Origin: a virus
Strand: one strand, 5' to 3'
Virus record (IMG/VR): IMGVR_UViG_3300006853_000038
Location: 1 to 35,472 of that record
Length of the DNA: 35,472 nucleotides
The translations under genes were made by a program, and so were the position numbers. This document shows positions 1 through 6,394 of the stretch, in pieces (the stretch's first letter is position 1; each line of letters starts with the position of its first letter). Below the pieces are notes generated by a model that saw only the letters and a program-made list of their open reading frames with translations, was not told the origin of the DNA and did no database searches.

Positions 1-156
1 CTGGTCCCCGAGCTGGCCCCCGAGCTGGTCCCCGAGCTGGCCCCCGAGCTGGTCCCCGAGCTGGCCCCCGAGCTGGCCCCAGAGCTGGCCCCAGAGCTGG
101 TCCCCGAGCTGGCCCCCGAGCTGGTCCCCGAGCTGGCCCCAGAGCTGGCCCCTGAG
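1..156. repeat. 12-bp tandem repeat, 13 units visible
   Basis: Thirteen consecutive copies of a 12-bp unit (CTGG-T/C-CCC-C/A/T-GAG on the plus strand) run from the window edge to 156. The unit is a whole number of codons. On the minus strand it encodes L-G-D-Q, L-G-G-Q, L-W-G-Q or L-R-G-Q, so copy-number change would preserve the reading frame. D and G units mostly alternate. The array continues beyond the window. Confidence 0.95.
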
Positions 157-432
157 ACGCACCTCGAGAACCTGGCGCTGATTGTCGGAGAGCTTGTCCT
201 TCAGCAGCGTGTTGAGAATGCCGCGCGCGACAAGACAGGCCATGGGAGACGAGAGCACGATCACTGCGGTCGGCGCGCGCTCCTCGCCGGCGCGATAAAG
301 ATCGCGCACCGCGCTCCGCGCGGCATCAGCATGGAGGGGCGCAGTCGACAAACCAATCGAGCGCCACTGTTCGCGGAAAGCAGGCAGCGCCGCCGCCTGC
401 TCCTCCGTCATCTTTTCGATGCGCTTGACCAT
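1..432 (-). CDS. DUF6745-like repeat protein, C-terminus off window
   Basis: The frame is open from an ATG at 432 to the window edge, giving 144 codons of a longer protein. The N-terminus has the pattern E-x-W-x-S-I-G-L-S-T, then an A-R-x-A-V-R-D-L-Y-R-A helix and a V-I-V-L-S-S-P-M segment near residues 56-65. I recall this arrangement from DUF6745-type proteins, in which a short alpha/beta head precedes QL/QV repeats. From about residue 93 onward it is a tetrapeptide repeat L-(G/W/R)-(G/D)-Q. Its start lies 2 bp after the stop of the preceding gene, so it is co-transcribed with the leftward early operon. The function is unknown. The family name is from memory and the diagnostic C-terminal part is outside the window, so only the repeat and the operon position are certain. 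Confidence 0.7.
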   Translation of the reverse strand, partial: MVKRIEKMTEEQAAALPAFREQWRSIGLSTAPLHADAARSAVRDLYRAGEERAPTAVIVLSSPMACLVARGILNTLLKDKLSDNQRQVLEVRLRGQLWGQLGDQLGGQLGDQLWGQLWGQLGGQLGDQLGGQLGDQLGGQLGDQ

Positions 433-434
433 GC

Positions 435-935
435 TCAGTCCGCCACCACGCGTTCTTCGGCGCCGGCGCTCTCGACCTGGCGGCCGATCAGGTAACGGCC
501 CTCAGGCACGCGGATGCTGTCGTGCTCCTCATGGCTGACGACCATCGGCCCGCTCTCGACGATCAGAACGCCGATCGTGAGGTTCGAGCGCGTGAGGATG
601 CCGCGGCTCTGCATCTGCGCCGCAACGTTCGGATCGCGGTAGAGACGCGCGGTCGGCGCCGGCGCCTTTTTGCCGCCCAGCGCCTTGCGCAGGCTGGTAT
701 CGCGCACGTTCAGTACGGGGTCCGCGGCAACCTGTGCCGGCCGAAACTGCCGCGAGCGCACGAGGTCGATCGCGTGGTGGTGCCCGCTGACCTCGCCCTC
801 CTGCAGGATCAGCCGGCCGTCGACCGGCTTGATCTCGTCGTGCGTCGAGATCGTGATCCCATCCGGAATGGGGATGATCGAAACGTCGCCCTGGAACGCC
901 TGGCCGAGCTTCGGATCGAAGTCGATAGCCTTCAT
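435..935 (-). CDS. Conserved phage hypothetical protein, 166 aa
   Basis: The 166-residue protein starts at an ATG that overlaps the stop of the upstream gene by 4 bp (ATGA). Visible features are a G-D-V-S-I-I-P-I-P segment near residues 16-24, a G-E-V-S-G-H-H-H-A-I motif near 47-56, and a C-terminal H-E-E-H-D-S-I-R-V-P-E-G-R-Y segment. The histidine-rich motif and the alternating hydrophobic strands would suit a small beta-barrel or cupin-like fold, but that is inference. It sits directly before the repeat protein, 2 bp from its start, and I have the impression that the two genes often travel together. No catalytic function can be assigned. Confidence 0.8.
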   Translation of the reverse strand: MKAIDFDPKLGQAFQGDVSIIPIPDGITISTHDEIKPVDGRLILQEGEVSGHHHAIDLVRSRQFRPAQVAADPVLNVRDTSLRKALGGKKAPAPTARLYRDPNVAAQMQSRGILTRSNLTIGVLIVESGPMVVSHEEHDSIRVPEGRYLIGRQVESAGAEERVVAD

Positions 936-1222
936 GGTGCTTCTCTCTGGTTAGATGACGCGCGTGACAGATCGAGCCGAACCGCAAGGCGTCGTCCGGA
1001 ATGGCTCAACGAGTAGTGAGGTCCGCGCAGCGCTGGCCGCACGCTCGGCATTTGCCGATACCAAATTTCAATCAGACCATCGCGCCAGAGCGGAATTGCG
1101 AGCTTGCGCAGCGGCCTGCCGAGCGACACGAAGCGCAGCCCCGCGCCCTGGTGGCGCGCCAGGAATTTGATGATGCCGAGCTCGCGCGGAGTCAGCCTGC
1201 GACGTGGAGCGTCGTCGGTCAC
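932..1222 (-). CDS. Small unassigned protein, possible winged helix
   Basis: This 96-residue product starts at GTG 1222. A GGAGG ribosome-binding site lies 6 nt upstream, and the start overlaps the previous stop as GTGA. The frame stays open further upstream, but there it lies inside the ATPase gene, so the GTG is preferred. The protein is basic. It has an L-T-P-R-E-L-G-I-I-K-F-L helix (residues 10-21) followed by basic segments and a P-H-Y-S-L-S-H-S-G-R-R-L-A segment (68-80) that resembles a wing plus recognition helix of an MarR-like fold. That fold is a guess. Its position between the ATPase and the repeat-protein pair places it in the leftward early operon. Confidence 0.7.
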   Translation of the reverse strand: MTDDAPRRRLTPRELGIIKFLARHQGAGLRFVSLGRPLRKLAIPLWRDGLIEIWYRQMPSVRPALRGPHYSLSHSGRRLAVRLDLSRASSNQREAP

Positions 1223-2235
1223 GACGCCTCCGCAGTCGCAGGTGCCTCGTCGTCGAACGGCACGTCCTCGCCGCTGGAGCTCTCGTCGGCCTTCTGCGCT
1301 GCCGTCTTGAGCGCGTCGAGCTCGCCGGCCAGGCGCACGCGCGCGGCCTTGCCGATCTTCTTCCACCATGCCTCGAGCGCGGCCTTGCCGTTCGTTGCTT
1401 CGCGCCGCCCCTCGTCGAGCAGATCGTTTTCAGCAGGCGCAGCCGGCGCGTCACCGCCGCGTGCCCAGGTCGCGAGCGCCCGGCCGATATTCTCGTCGAG
1501 CGGCTTGCTCTCGGCGAAGATGCCCCGGAACTGTTCGGGCAGCTTGATCATCTGCTTCTCGCCGACGAAGCCGCTCGCCCAGGTCGGCACGCCTTTCGCG
1601 CCAGGCAGCAGCAGCGCGTTCACCGTCTGCTCGAACACGAACTCCTCGCCGGCGATCGGCATGTAGCCCTGCGGCACGACTTCGGTTTTGCCTTTGTCGT
1701 TTTTGACTGGCTTGGCGGTGTTCTTCGCGCGGAAACAGAAGATGAAATTCGCCTCCATCTGCAGGATGCCGTTGATCAGCCGCCGGCGCGCCTGCTTCGG
1801 CTTCTGCCAGGCCAGCATGTTCACGCGCTCACGCTTCGCCCAGTCGTCGCCGGCGAGGCGATCGAGTTCCTTGAGGTGGAAGTCAAGCAGACCGCCGGGG
1901 CCCTCGTGCTCGTGCGACATGGAGTCGACGAGGATCACCTTCGCGCCCATCTTCGTGCAGTGATCGAGCGCGGCGAGATAGTCGAGCGAGCCGAACGGAG
2001 CGCGGAACGGCATGTGCTTGAACTTGAACATGTCGGCGTAGTGCAGCATCCGGCGCGCCTCGGTATCGATGCCGTAGATGTCGCCGCCGGTAACCTCCTG
2101 GATGCCCTTCGCCAGGCGCAGCGCGCTGTAGGTCTTGCCGCCGTTCGACGGGCCCGAAAGCCCGACGAGCAGCGGCACGGTGCTGCGGACAGCGTCGGTG
2201 GCGTCAAAGGTTCGTGCGTTGGTTGGTGCGTTCAT
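1219..2235 (-). CDS. Sak4-like phage recombination ATPase
   Basis: This 338-residue P-loop ATPase has Walker A G-P-S-N-G-G-K-T at residues 28-35 and Walker B V-I-L-V-D at 100-104. An I-D-T-E motif follows the first strand (about 56-59). The core resembles the RecA/Rad51-like Sak4 group of phage ATPases, which promote single-strand annealing with a partner SSB. The C-terminal 80 residues are acidic and probably disordered. ATG 2235 is chosen because AAGGA lies about 8 nt upstream and the family core begins soon after it; a longer open frame upstream has no family similarity. With the exonuclease at 2744-3721 it forms a likely recombination pair. No annealase (RecT, Erf or Red-beta) or SSB was recognised nearby. 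The Sak4 assignment is by motif and context only. Confidence 0.85.
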   Translation of the reverse strand: MNAPTNARTFDATDAVRSTVPLLVGLSGPSNGGKTYSALRLAKGIQEVTGGDIYGIDTEARRMLHYADMFKFKHMPFRAPFGSLDYLAALDHCTKMGAKVILVDSMSHEHEGPGGLLDFHLKELDRLAGDDWAKRERVNMLAWQKPKQARRRLINGILQMEANFIFCFRAKNTAKPVKNDKGKTEVVPQGYMPIAGEEFVFEQTVNALLLPGAKGVPTWASGFVGEKQMIKLPEQFRGIFAESKPLDENIGRALATWARGGDAPAAPAENDLLDEGRREATNGKAALEAWWKKIGKAARVRLAGELDALKTAAQKADESSSGEDVPFDDEAPATAEAS

Positions 2236-2288
2236 AGTCGGTGATCCTTGGTTGGTGATGGTCAGGCGGTGAGAGTGCTTGTCGGTGG

Positions 2289-2513
2289 CTAGGTCGGCTT
2301 CCTCCACGCGGTGACGGTGACGGCGAGCTCGCGATCGTGTTTTGCATTGCGCCAGCCGTTGGCTGTGCGCGTGACGTCGAAGGGGAGCGGGTAGGTGCCC
2401 TGGGCGGTGGTGACCACGACGCGCACCAGCTCGCCGATCCTGGGCAGCGCGTCCTGGACGCGCGTCCACCGCATCTGCTGCCAGGGGAGGGTTGCGGGCC
2501 TAGCGCTTGGCAT
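2289..2513 (-). CDS. Unassigned small early protein, 74 aa
   Basis: The start is taken as ATG 2513, where AAGGG lies 8 nt upstream. A GTG at 2522 in the same frame has no usable spacing. The coding region overlaps the preceding gene by 14 bp, as expected in this compact operon. The product is rich in beta-forming residues (E-L-V-R-V-V-V-T-T) and ends A-V-T-V-T-A-W-R-K-P-T. It could be a small DNA-binding or OB-like protein, but there is no motif to support that. A gap of 53 bp separates it from the ATPase gene, which has its own ribosome-binding site. Confidence 0.6.
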   Translation of the reverse strand: MPSARPATLPWQQMRWTRVQDALPRIGELVRVVVTTAQGTYPLPFDVTRTANGWRNAKHDRELAVTVTAWRKPT

Positions 2514-2742
2514 TGCGACCACCCTTGAGCTTCACGCGCGAGGCGAGGCGCTTGTCGATGCGGCGCGCCACTTTGAGAACATTCGGCAGCGCGTAGAACG
2601 CGGCCAGGGTGTTCGAGCAGTGCAGGATTCGGTTGATCGCCTTGAGCTCGTCGCGGATGTCCATGAGGACGGCGAGCTGGGCGCCGTCCATCGTGATGTT
2701 GGTTTCGCCGCTGTTCCAGTCGCGGTCTTTGTTGCGCGCCAC
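2500..2742 (-). CDS. Unassigned small helical protein, 80 aa
   Basis: The reading frame opens at GTG 2742, 1 bp after the exonuclease stop. An internal ATG at codon 18 is an alternative start. The product is helical, with a Q-L-A-V-L-M-D-I-R-D-E-L-K-A-I-N-R-I-L segment (22-40). It ends in a very basic tail, R-I-D-K-R-L-A-S-R-V-K-L-K, which suggests nucleic-acid contact. No family was recognised. Placement between exonuclease and ATPase hints at a recombination accessory role, but that is context only. Confidence 0.6.
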   Translation of the reverse strand: MARNKDRDWNSGETNITMDGAQLAVLMDIRDELKAINRILHCSNTLAAFYALPNVLKVARRIDKRLASRVKLKGGRNAKR

Positions 2743-2743
2743 G

Positions 2744-3721
2744 TCAGCCGCCCATGATGTGGTCGGCGGCGGGCACCTTCATCGGCTGCGCGCGGACCTT
2801 GCGGCTTTCCTCGTGATCGATCTCGCGACCGAGGAAGCGGGTTTCGACCCAGGCGGGGATTTCGGGCCGGAGGATGCTGTCGCCGTAGCCGGGCCAGTGC
2901 TCGAGGCCTGGGCCGGCATCGAGGCACTCGCGCCAACGGTCGTCGGCCATGGCGAGCATCTTGCGGCCGATCGTCATGTCGGCCTCGGTCAGGTCCGACA
3001 CGGTGAGCACGTAGGGATAGTCGGTTTCCTGGCAGAGGTACCGATAACGACGGCGGCCGGCGAGGTTGCGATCGAGCGAGTTGAGCCCGCGCTCGGTCAT
3101 CGCGGCCGCCATGCACCAGCCTTCCTTGACGAGCTTGTCCGACACCGCGTGCGGCGCCGCCGATGCCTCGGTAGTTTTCACGTCCCACACGACGCGACCG
3201 TGCTTCGGCATCCAGTCGATCAGGCGCCGGTACCAATAGCCGCCCTTTTCCGACCAGGCGATCATCAGCTCGCCCGTGCCCGCGCCCTGCTGCCAATCGG
3301 CAATCAGCGGCTTGTCGTCGTCGTCCTTCATCGAGGCGAGATAGTCGAGACACGCCTCGGTCATTTCGCGCGCTCGTTCGTTCTGCTCCTCGAGGATCGG
3401 CACTTTGCCAGCCGCGATCGCGGCGTCGCGGAACGCCTTCGCGTCCTTCGTCGTCCAGTTGGCGAACGGCGCGACCGCGAGCTCTTTGCCAGCTTTGAGC
3501 AGGATCGCGTGGAACGCATTCCCCATCGCGAACTTTTTGTGCTCGCTCGGCTCCCAGCGTGGATTAAGGCGAGGGTGGTTCGCCCACACGTGCCGCGGCG
3601 ACTTGTCGAACATCATCTGCGCCAGCGACGCGGTGAGCGATGGCGTCGGCGCGGGGTCGGCGTGATACGCCTTGACCGGAAAGTCCGGATAGAAGCCCGG
3701 CGCCGTGATGCGATCAGACAT
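2744..3721 (-). CDS. PD-(D/E)XK exonuclease, RecE/lambda-exo-like
   Basis: The 325-residue protein has the layout of phage PD-(D/E)XK exonucleases related to the RecE C-terminal domain. It shows a K-F-A-M-G-N-A-F-H-A helix at residues 63-72, an acidic E151 in G-T-G-E-L-M-I-A-W, D169 in R-L-I-D-W, and the catalytic strand V-V-W-D-V-K-T-T with D180 and K182. Such enzymes resect dsDNA ends to leave ssDNA for annealing. AAGGAG lies 7 nt upstream of ATG 3721, a clear start. The first 8 bp overlap the end of the HNH gene. It probably works with the ATPase at 1219-2235. Family assignment is firm at the fold level; the polarity and end specificity cannot be read from sequence. Confidence 0.88.
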   Translation of the reverse strand: MSDRITAPGFYPDFPVKAYHADPAPTPSLTASLAQMMFDKSPRHVWANHPRLNPRWEPSEHKKFAMGNAFHAILLKAGKELAVAPFANWTTKDAKAFRDAAIAAGKVPILEEQNERAREMTEACLDYLASMKDDDDKPLIADWQQGAGTGELMIAWSEKGGYWYRRLIDWMPKHGRVVWDVKTTEASAAPHAVSDKLVKEGWCMAAAMTERGLNSLDRNLAGRRRYRYLCQETDYPYVLTVSDLTEADMTIGRKMLAMADDRWRECLDAGPGLEHWPGYGDSILRPEIPAWVETRFLGREIDHEESRKVRAQPMKVPAADHIMGG

Positions 3722-4160
3722 AGCGGTTCTCCTTGAGGAAGTTGTGCGTGCCGTGGCGCACGGAATCGGCGACGTTGCTGGCGCGGGTGCCCCAACGCAG
3801 GTTGGTCAGGCGGTTGTTCGAAGCGTCGCCGTCATCGTGGCAGCCCTCTTCGCCCGCAGGCGCGGGGCCGACGAACGCGGTGAGCACGAGCTGGTGAACG
3901 TAGACGCTGTTGCCGCGGCCGAGCGTGACGACCATGTGGCCGCTGGCGTTTGCGCATGGCGCGAGGACCCGGCCGCGATGCCGGCGATAGATGTCCTCAC
4001 CATCACGCCCTCGGAGCGTGAGCACGCGATCAAGGCTGCGCACGCGGCCGTGGTTCGATACCTCGTAGCCAGGATGGCCGACCGCCGGGCGCCATTGCTC
4101 GCCGGACGCCAGATTCCCAATGATGTCTGCGGCGATGTCGCCGATCGAGCGGAAGGTCAC
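3714..4160 (-). CDS. NUMOD4-HNH endonuclease
   Basis: This 148-residue protein starts at GTG 4160, overlapping the upstream stop as GTGA. Residues 22-43 (W-R-P-A-V-G-H-P-G-Y-E-V-S-N-H-G-R-V-R-S) match the NUMOD4 DNA-binding motif. The HNH core follows: H89 in V-Y-V-H-Q-L-V-L, then G-C-H-D-D-G-D-A-S-N-N-R-L-T-N-L-R-W-G-T (106-125), with H108, N115/N116 and N120 in the expected places. Proteins of this type are mostly free-standing homing endonucleases that nick or cut DNA and spread between phages. It lies inside the leftward early operon just before the exonuclease, so it may be an inserted selfish gene that kept the operon intact. No intron is visible around it. Confidence 0.9.
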   Translation of the reverse strand: MTFRSIGDIAADIIGNLASGEQWRPAVGHPGYEVSNHGRVRSLDRVLTLRGRDGEDIYRRHRGRVLAPCANASGHMVVTLGRGNSVYVHQLVLTAFVGPAPAGEEGCHDDGDASNNRLTNLRWGTRASNVADSVRHGTHNFLKENRYV

Positions 4161-4702
4161 GACTGTTCGTCCTCGCGCGGACGCGTGAGGAACTGCGGCA
4201 CCGGCGCGCCGTCGTCGCCGGGCTGGTCGAGGTCCTCGGCACCTTCGCGCCCGCGTGGTGGCTCGGGCTGCTCGCCCATCGCGGCGGCGTTCACGCGTGC
4301 CCGTTCGGCCGACTCGACGATTGTCGCCGACACAGTGCGCAGCACCGTCTCAGCCTCGAGCGCGCGAACCGCAAAGCCGTCACGCTTCGCCTCGGCGACG
4401 TCGAGCTCGTGCTGCAGGGCGGAAATCCGCGCGTCTCGTTGCGCCAGGTCGACGCGGTATCGCGCTGTCTGCTGCGCGAGCACCTCGGCCTGCGCGTGCT
4501 TCAGGTTCTCGACCTCCTGGTCGTGGTTTTGCGTCTCGGTCGCGAGCTGGTGCTCGAGCTGCTCGATGCGATGCTCGAACTCATTGCGCTCCCGCTCGAT
4601 GCGCGCCGCGTTCTCGAAATACGCCGCGGTGTCCGGCGAGACATTGTCGAGAACCGACGGCGCCGGCCGCGGCTCCCTGCGTAGGCTGCTGAGCATGCTC
4701 AC
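4157..4702 (-). CDS. Coiled-coil early protein, function unknown
   Basis: The start is set at GTG 4702, with GGAGG 6 nt upstream and a GTGA overlap with the preceding stop. ATG 4696 in the same frame is 12 nt from the same site and less likely. The product is 181 residues. From about residue 30 to 130 it is a nearly continuous coiled coil (R-I-E-R-E-R-N-E-F-E-H-R-I-E-Q-L and further heptads). It ends with an acidic, proline-containing tail ending in D-E-Q-S. Nothing identifies a catalytic domain. Coiled coils in this position could be structural partners of recombination proteins or host-takeover factors, but the sequence does not distinguish these. Confidence 0.7.
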   Translation of the reverse strand: MSMLSSLRREPRPAPSVLDNVSPDTAAYFENAARIERERNEFEHRIEQLEHQLATETQNHDQEVENLKHAQAEVLAQQTARYRVDLAQRDARISALQHELDVAEAKRDGFAVRALEAETVLRTVSATIVESAERARVNAAAMGEQPEPPRGREGAEDLDQPGDDGAPVPQFLTRPREDEQS

Positions 4703-5004
4703 GTGCGTCCTCCCTGTTGCTGTGGTGGTGTTGAGCCGTTGCAGTGCGCGAGCACCGACCAGGCTTGGGCGATGGCGGCGCACTTGCGATCGACCGCTGC
4801 GGCATGCGCCTGGTCGTCGGGACCATCGAGGTCGACGTCGGCGGCGGCATTGAGCAGGGCGAGCATCGCGACGTAGAGGGCCGCGATCGTGTGAGCCTGC
4901 TTCGAGATCAGCCGCTCGCGCTCGGCAGCGCGCAGCTTGAGCGTCTCGTTCTCACGGCTCAGCGCCGCGATCTTGTGCGCGTCCGACCAGTCGACGACGC
5001 TCAC
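4699..5004 (-). CDS. Unassigned early protein with coiled coil, 101 aa
   Basis: GTG 5004 is preceded by GGGAGG at 6 nt and overlaps the upstream stop as GTGA. Residues 8-50 form a short amphipathic coiled coil (I-A-A-L-S-R-E-N-E-T-L-K-L-R). A helix with A-L-L-N-A-A-A-D-V-D-L-D-G-P-D-D follows. The C-terminus is polar and glutamine-rich. No family was recognised. It belongs to a run of four short, translationally coupled genes directly downstream of PL. Confidence 0.65.
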   Translation of the reverse strand: MSVVDWSDAHKIAALSRENETLKLRAAERERLISKQAHTIAALYVAMLALLNAAADVDLDGPDDQAHAAAVDRKCAAIAQAWSVLAHCNGSTPPQQQGGRT

Positions 5005-5258
5005 GACGCGCCTCCCTGGATGACGGAGAACGGCTTGTGCTCGACGGTGCGCACCGGTTCGGCCGCCCGCGCATCGTCAGCAGCGCCGAGCTCGTTCAGC
5101 AGGGCAAACCACACCGGCGTGCACGCCAGGCCGTGCTGGCTGAGGATGCCCATCGCGCGGTCGAGGCCGCGCGTGTAGCCGATGCCGCGCGCGATCGAGA
5201 CCATCCGCTGCTGGTGCTCAAGGCGCATCTGTTCGAGCGTTTCGCCGACGATGCTCAT
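5001..5258 (-). CDS. Unassigned early protein, 85 aa
   Basis: ATG 5258 has GGAGG 6 nt upstream, and the gene overlaps both neighbours by 4 bp. The N-terminal half is helical (E-T-L-E-Q-M-R-L-E-H-Q-Q-R), followed by a G-I-G-Y-T-R-G-L-D-R-A-M-G-I-L segment and a short C-terminal tail. It is the second gene after PL. No domain was recognised. Small proteins at this position in temperate phages are often host-takeover or anti-defence factors, which is only an analogy here. Confidence 0.65.
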   Translation of the reverse strand: MSIVGETLEQMRLEHQQRMVSIARGIGYTRGLDRAMGILSQHGLACTPVWFALLNELGAADDARAAEPVRTVEHKPFSVIQGGAS

Positions 5259-5470
5259 TGCGCACCTCCGCCGAGGATCGCCTGGCGGATCGAGCCGTCG
5301 GGACGGAAGGCGATGCGACCGTCACCGGCGGCGAGGGTGATCTCGTCGCGCGCGCCCTTCGACGCGACGACGTGGCCGATGCCCAGGTGCTTGAGCGCGG
5401 CGGTGATGATCTCGATCTTCTGCTCGCGGGTGATGCGGGCTGCGGCGGGCTGGCGGCGGTTGGCGGTCAT
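5255..5470 (-). CDS. First gene of leftward operon, unassigned, 71 aa
   Basis: The ATG at 5470 has GGAG 6 nt upstream. It lies only about 26 bp downstream of the PL -10 element, so it is the first gene transcribed from PL. The protein has a basic N-terminus (R-R-Q-P-A-A-A-R-I-T-R-E-Q-K), a helix I-E-I-I-T-A-A-L-K-H-L, and a beta-hairpin-like C-terminus (G-D-G-R-I-A-F-R-P-D-G-S-I). No family was recognised. It should be among the first products made on induction. An N-like antiterminator is possible by position, but no boxB-like hairpin was identified. Confidence 0.65.
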   Translation of the reverse strand: MTANRRQPAAARITREQKIEIITAALKHLGIGHVVASKGARDEITLAAGDGRIAFRPDGSIRQAILGGGAQ

Positions 5471-5495
5471 CGGTCGCTCCGTTCAGGATGCGACG

Positions 5496-5523
5496 ATTAT
5501 GCAGAACGCATAGTCCATGTCAA
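5496..5523 (-). promoter_or_regulatory. Leftward early promoter PL
   Basis: On the minus strand a perfect -35 TTGACA (5523-5518) is followed, after 16 bp, by -10 CATAAT (5501-5496), a 5/6 match to TATAAT. One 17-bp operator covers the -10 and spacer and another overlaps the -35, so repressor binding would block RNA polymerase. The first gene starts 26 bp downstream of the -10. Confidence 0.85.
5497..5513. promoter_or_regulatory. CI operator OL1
   Basis: TTATGCAGAACGCATAG is an imperfect copy of the 17-bp palindrome at 6440-6456, with TATGC/GCATA arms. It covers the PL -10 and spacer, the same placement as the 6440-6456 site has in PR. Confidence 0.8.
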
Positions 5524-5537
5524 TGCAAAACGCATAG
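5521..5537. promoter_or_regulatory. CI operator OL2
   Basis: CAATGCAAAACGCATAG has one strong half-site (CGCATAG) and one weaker half-site. Its centre is 24 bp from OL1, the same spacing as the two PR-proximal operators. It overlaps the PL -35. Confidence 0.75.
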
Positions 5538-5573
5538 TCAGCCACCGTAACCTCGCGAGGTGGGAGGGTGGCA

Positions 5574-5807
5574 ATGCATAAGAGCTTGATTTTACTTGTG
5601 GGCTTGGCCTTGGCGGGTTGCGTCACCAACCAGACGCCGCCAGAGCCTGAGGCACCGCTGACGCTCGCGCAGTGGTGCAAGCGCGGCTGGGTGGTGCTTG
5701 GCTATCGATCTCTCGATCCGGCCCAAAAAGCTGGACTGCTGGAGCTTATGAGAAATCGAGGGTGTATGAATCCGGACGGCGGCCTTAACGCGGCACCATC
5801 GACTTGA
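5574..5807 (+). CDS. Small lipoprotein in immunity region
   Basis: ATG 5574 has GGGAGG 6 nt upstream. The 77-residue product has a K-S-L-I-L-L-V-G-L-A-L signal helix ending in a lipobox L-A-G-C with the acylated cysteine near residue 14. The mature protein would be about 64 residues. It has two further cysteines (in Q-W-C-K-R-G-W and N-R-G-C-M-N) that could form a disulfide. The gene is transcribed away from PL and converges on the repressor gene, overlapping its 3' end by 23 bp. That location, next to the immunity genes but outside the lytic operons, is typical of lysogenic-conversion or superinfection-exclusion genes, so such a role is inferred. An Rz1-type spanin is less likely because there is no Rz partner. 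Confidence 0.8.
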   Translation: MHKSLILLVGLALAGCVTNQTPPEPEAPLTLAQWCKRGWVVLGYRSLDPAQKAGLLELMRNRGCMNPDGGLNAAPST

Positions 5808-6393
5808 CCTTCGCGGCCCACTCGACCGCTACGTCGAGAATCGGGCCTTCGGTCTGCGACAGCAGGTGAAATAACCCGCGCGATCGGCTCCGCTGGATCT
5901 TCTTCACCAGGATTCGGCCGTCCTCCAGGCCCACGACGCAGAGCTTGCCGATCAGGTCGTGCGTTACCGGCCGGTGCACGTCGTCGTAGAAGATCAGCCA
6001 GCGATCAAAGAACGAACCGAGGCTTTCCCCACGGATTTCCACAGCCACGGTCGATTCGGTGGCGTCCTCGGGCGCGGTGACGCGATCGATCTCGCCCTGG
6101 TCGCCGAAAAAATGCGTGGTCGCACCGGCACTTACGTAGCCCACGAGCGGCACGGTACGCTCGACCGGCGCTTGCTCGCGCCGGTTTTTCTGCCCTCGGC
6201 CGGTCATCAGCCATTCCAGCGCCACGCCGAACCGCTTCGCATACTCCGGTGCCCTGGCCCTGAAGCCGCGCGAGCCGTTTTCGTGCCCTAAATACGTGGG
6301 TTCTGGGATGCCGAGCGCCCGCGCGGCTTCTGACGCGTCGTCATATCCAGCGGCCTTTCGGGCCTGCTGTAGCCGCTCATAAGGTTCCGACAT
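5785..6393 (-). CDS. CI-type repressor, XRE HTH plus LexA-like S24 domain
   Basis: This 202-residue repressor starts at ATG 6393. Residues 5-62 form an XRE-type helix-turn-helix (L-Q-Q-A-R-K-A-A-G-Y ... A-A-R-A-L-G-I-P-E-P-T-Y). Residues 80-200 form a LexA/CI peptidase fold with an Ala-Gly bond at 89-90 (Y-V-S-A-G), a catalytic serine S124 in R-G-E-S-L, and a lysine at 164 in I-L-V-K-K-I. All parts needed for RecA-stimulated self-cleavage are therefore present. No good Shine-Dalgarno sequence precedes the ATG, so translation may be weak or near-leaderless, as for lambda cI. An in-frame ATG at 6423 lies in operator DNA and is less likely. The protein should bind the five 17-bp operators flanking the region. 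Confidence 0.92.
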   Translation of the reverse strand: MSEPYERLQQARKAAGYDDASEAARALGIPEPTYLGHENGSRGFRARAPEYAKRFGVALEWLMTGRGQKNRREQAPVERTVPLVGYVSAGATTHFFGDQGEIDRVTAPEDATESTVAVEIRGESLGSFFDRWLIFYDDVHRPVTHDLIGKLCVVGLEDGRILVKKIQRSRSRGLFHLLSQTEGPILDVAVEWAAKVKSMVPR

Positions 6394-6394
6394 A

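Noticed and set aside
1-156. Possible CRISPR array from the regular repeats
   Set aside because: Units are directly adjacent 12-mers without spacers and lie in frame in a coding sequence; it is a tandem coding repeat.
1001-1666. Plus-strand frames within the leftward operon
   Set aside because: They lie opposite clearly recognised minus-strand genes with Walker motifs and good ribosome-binding sites.
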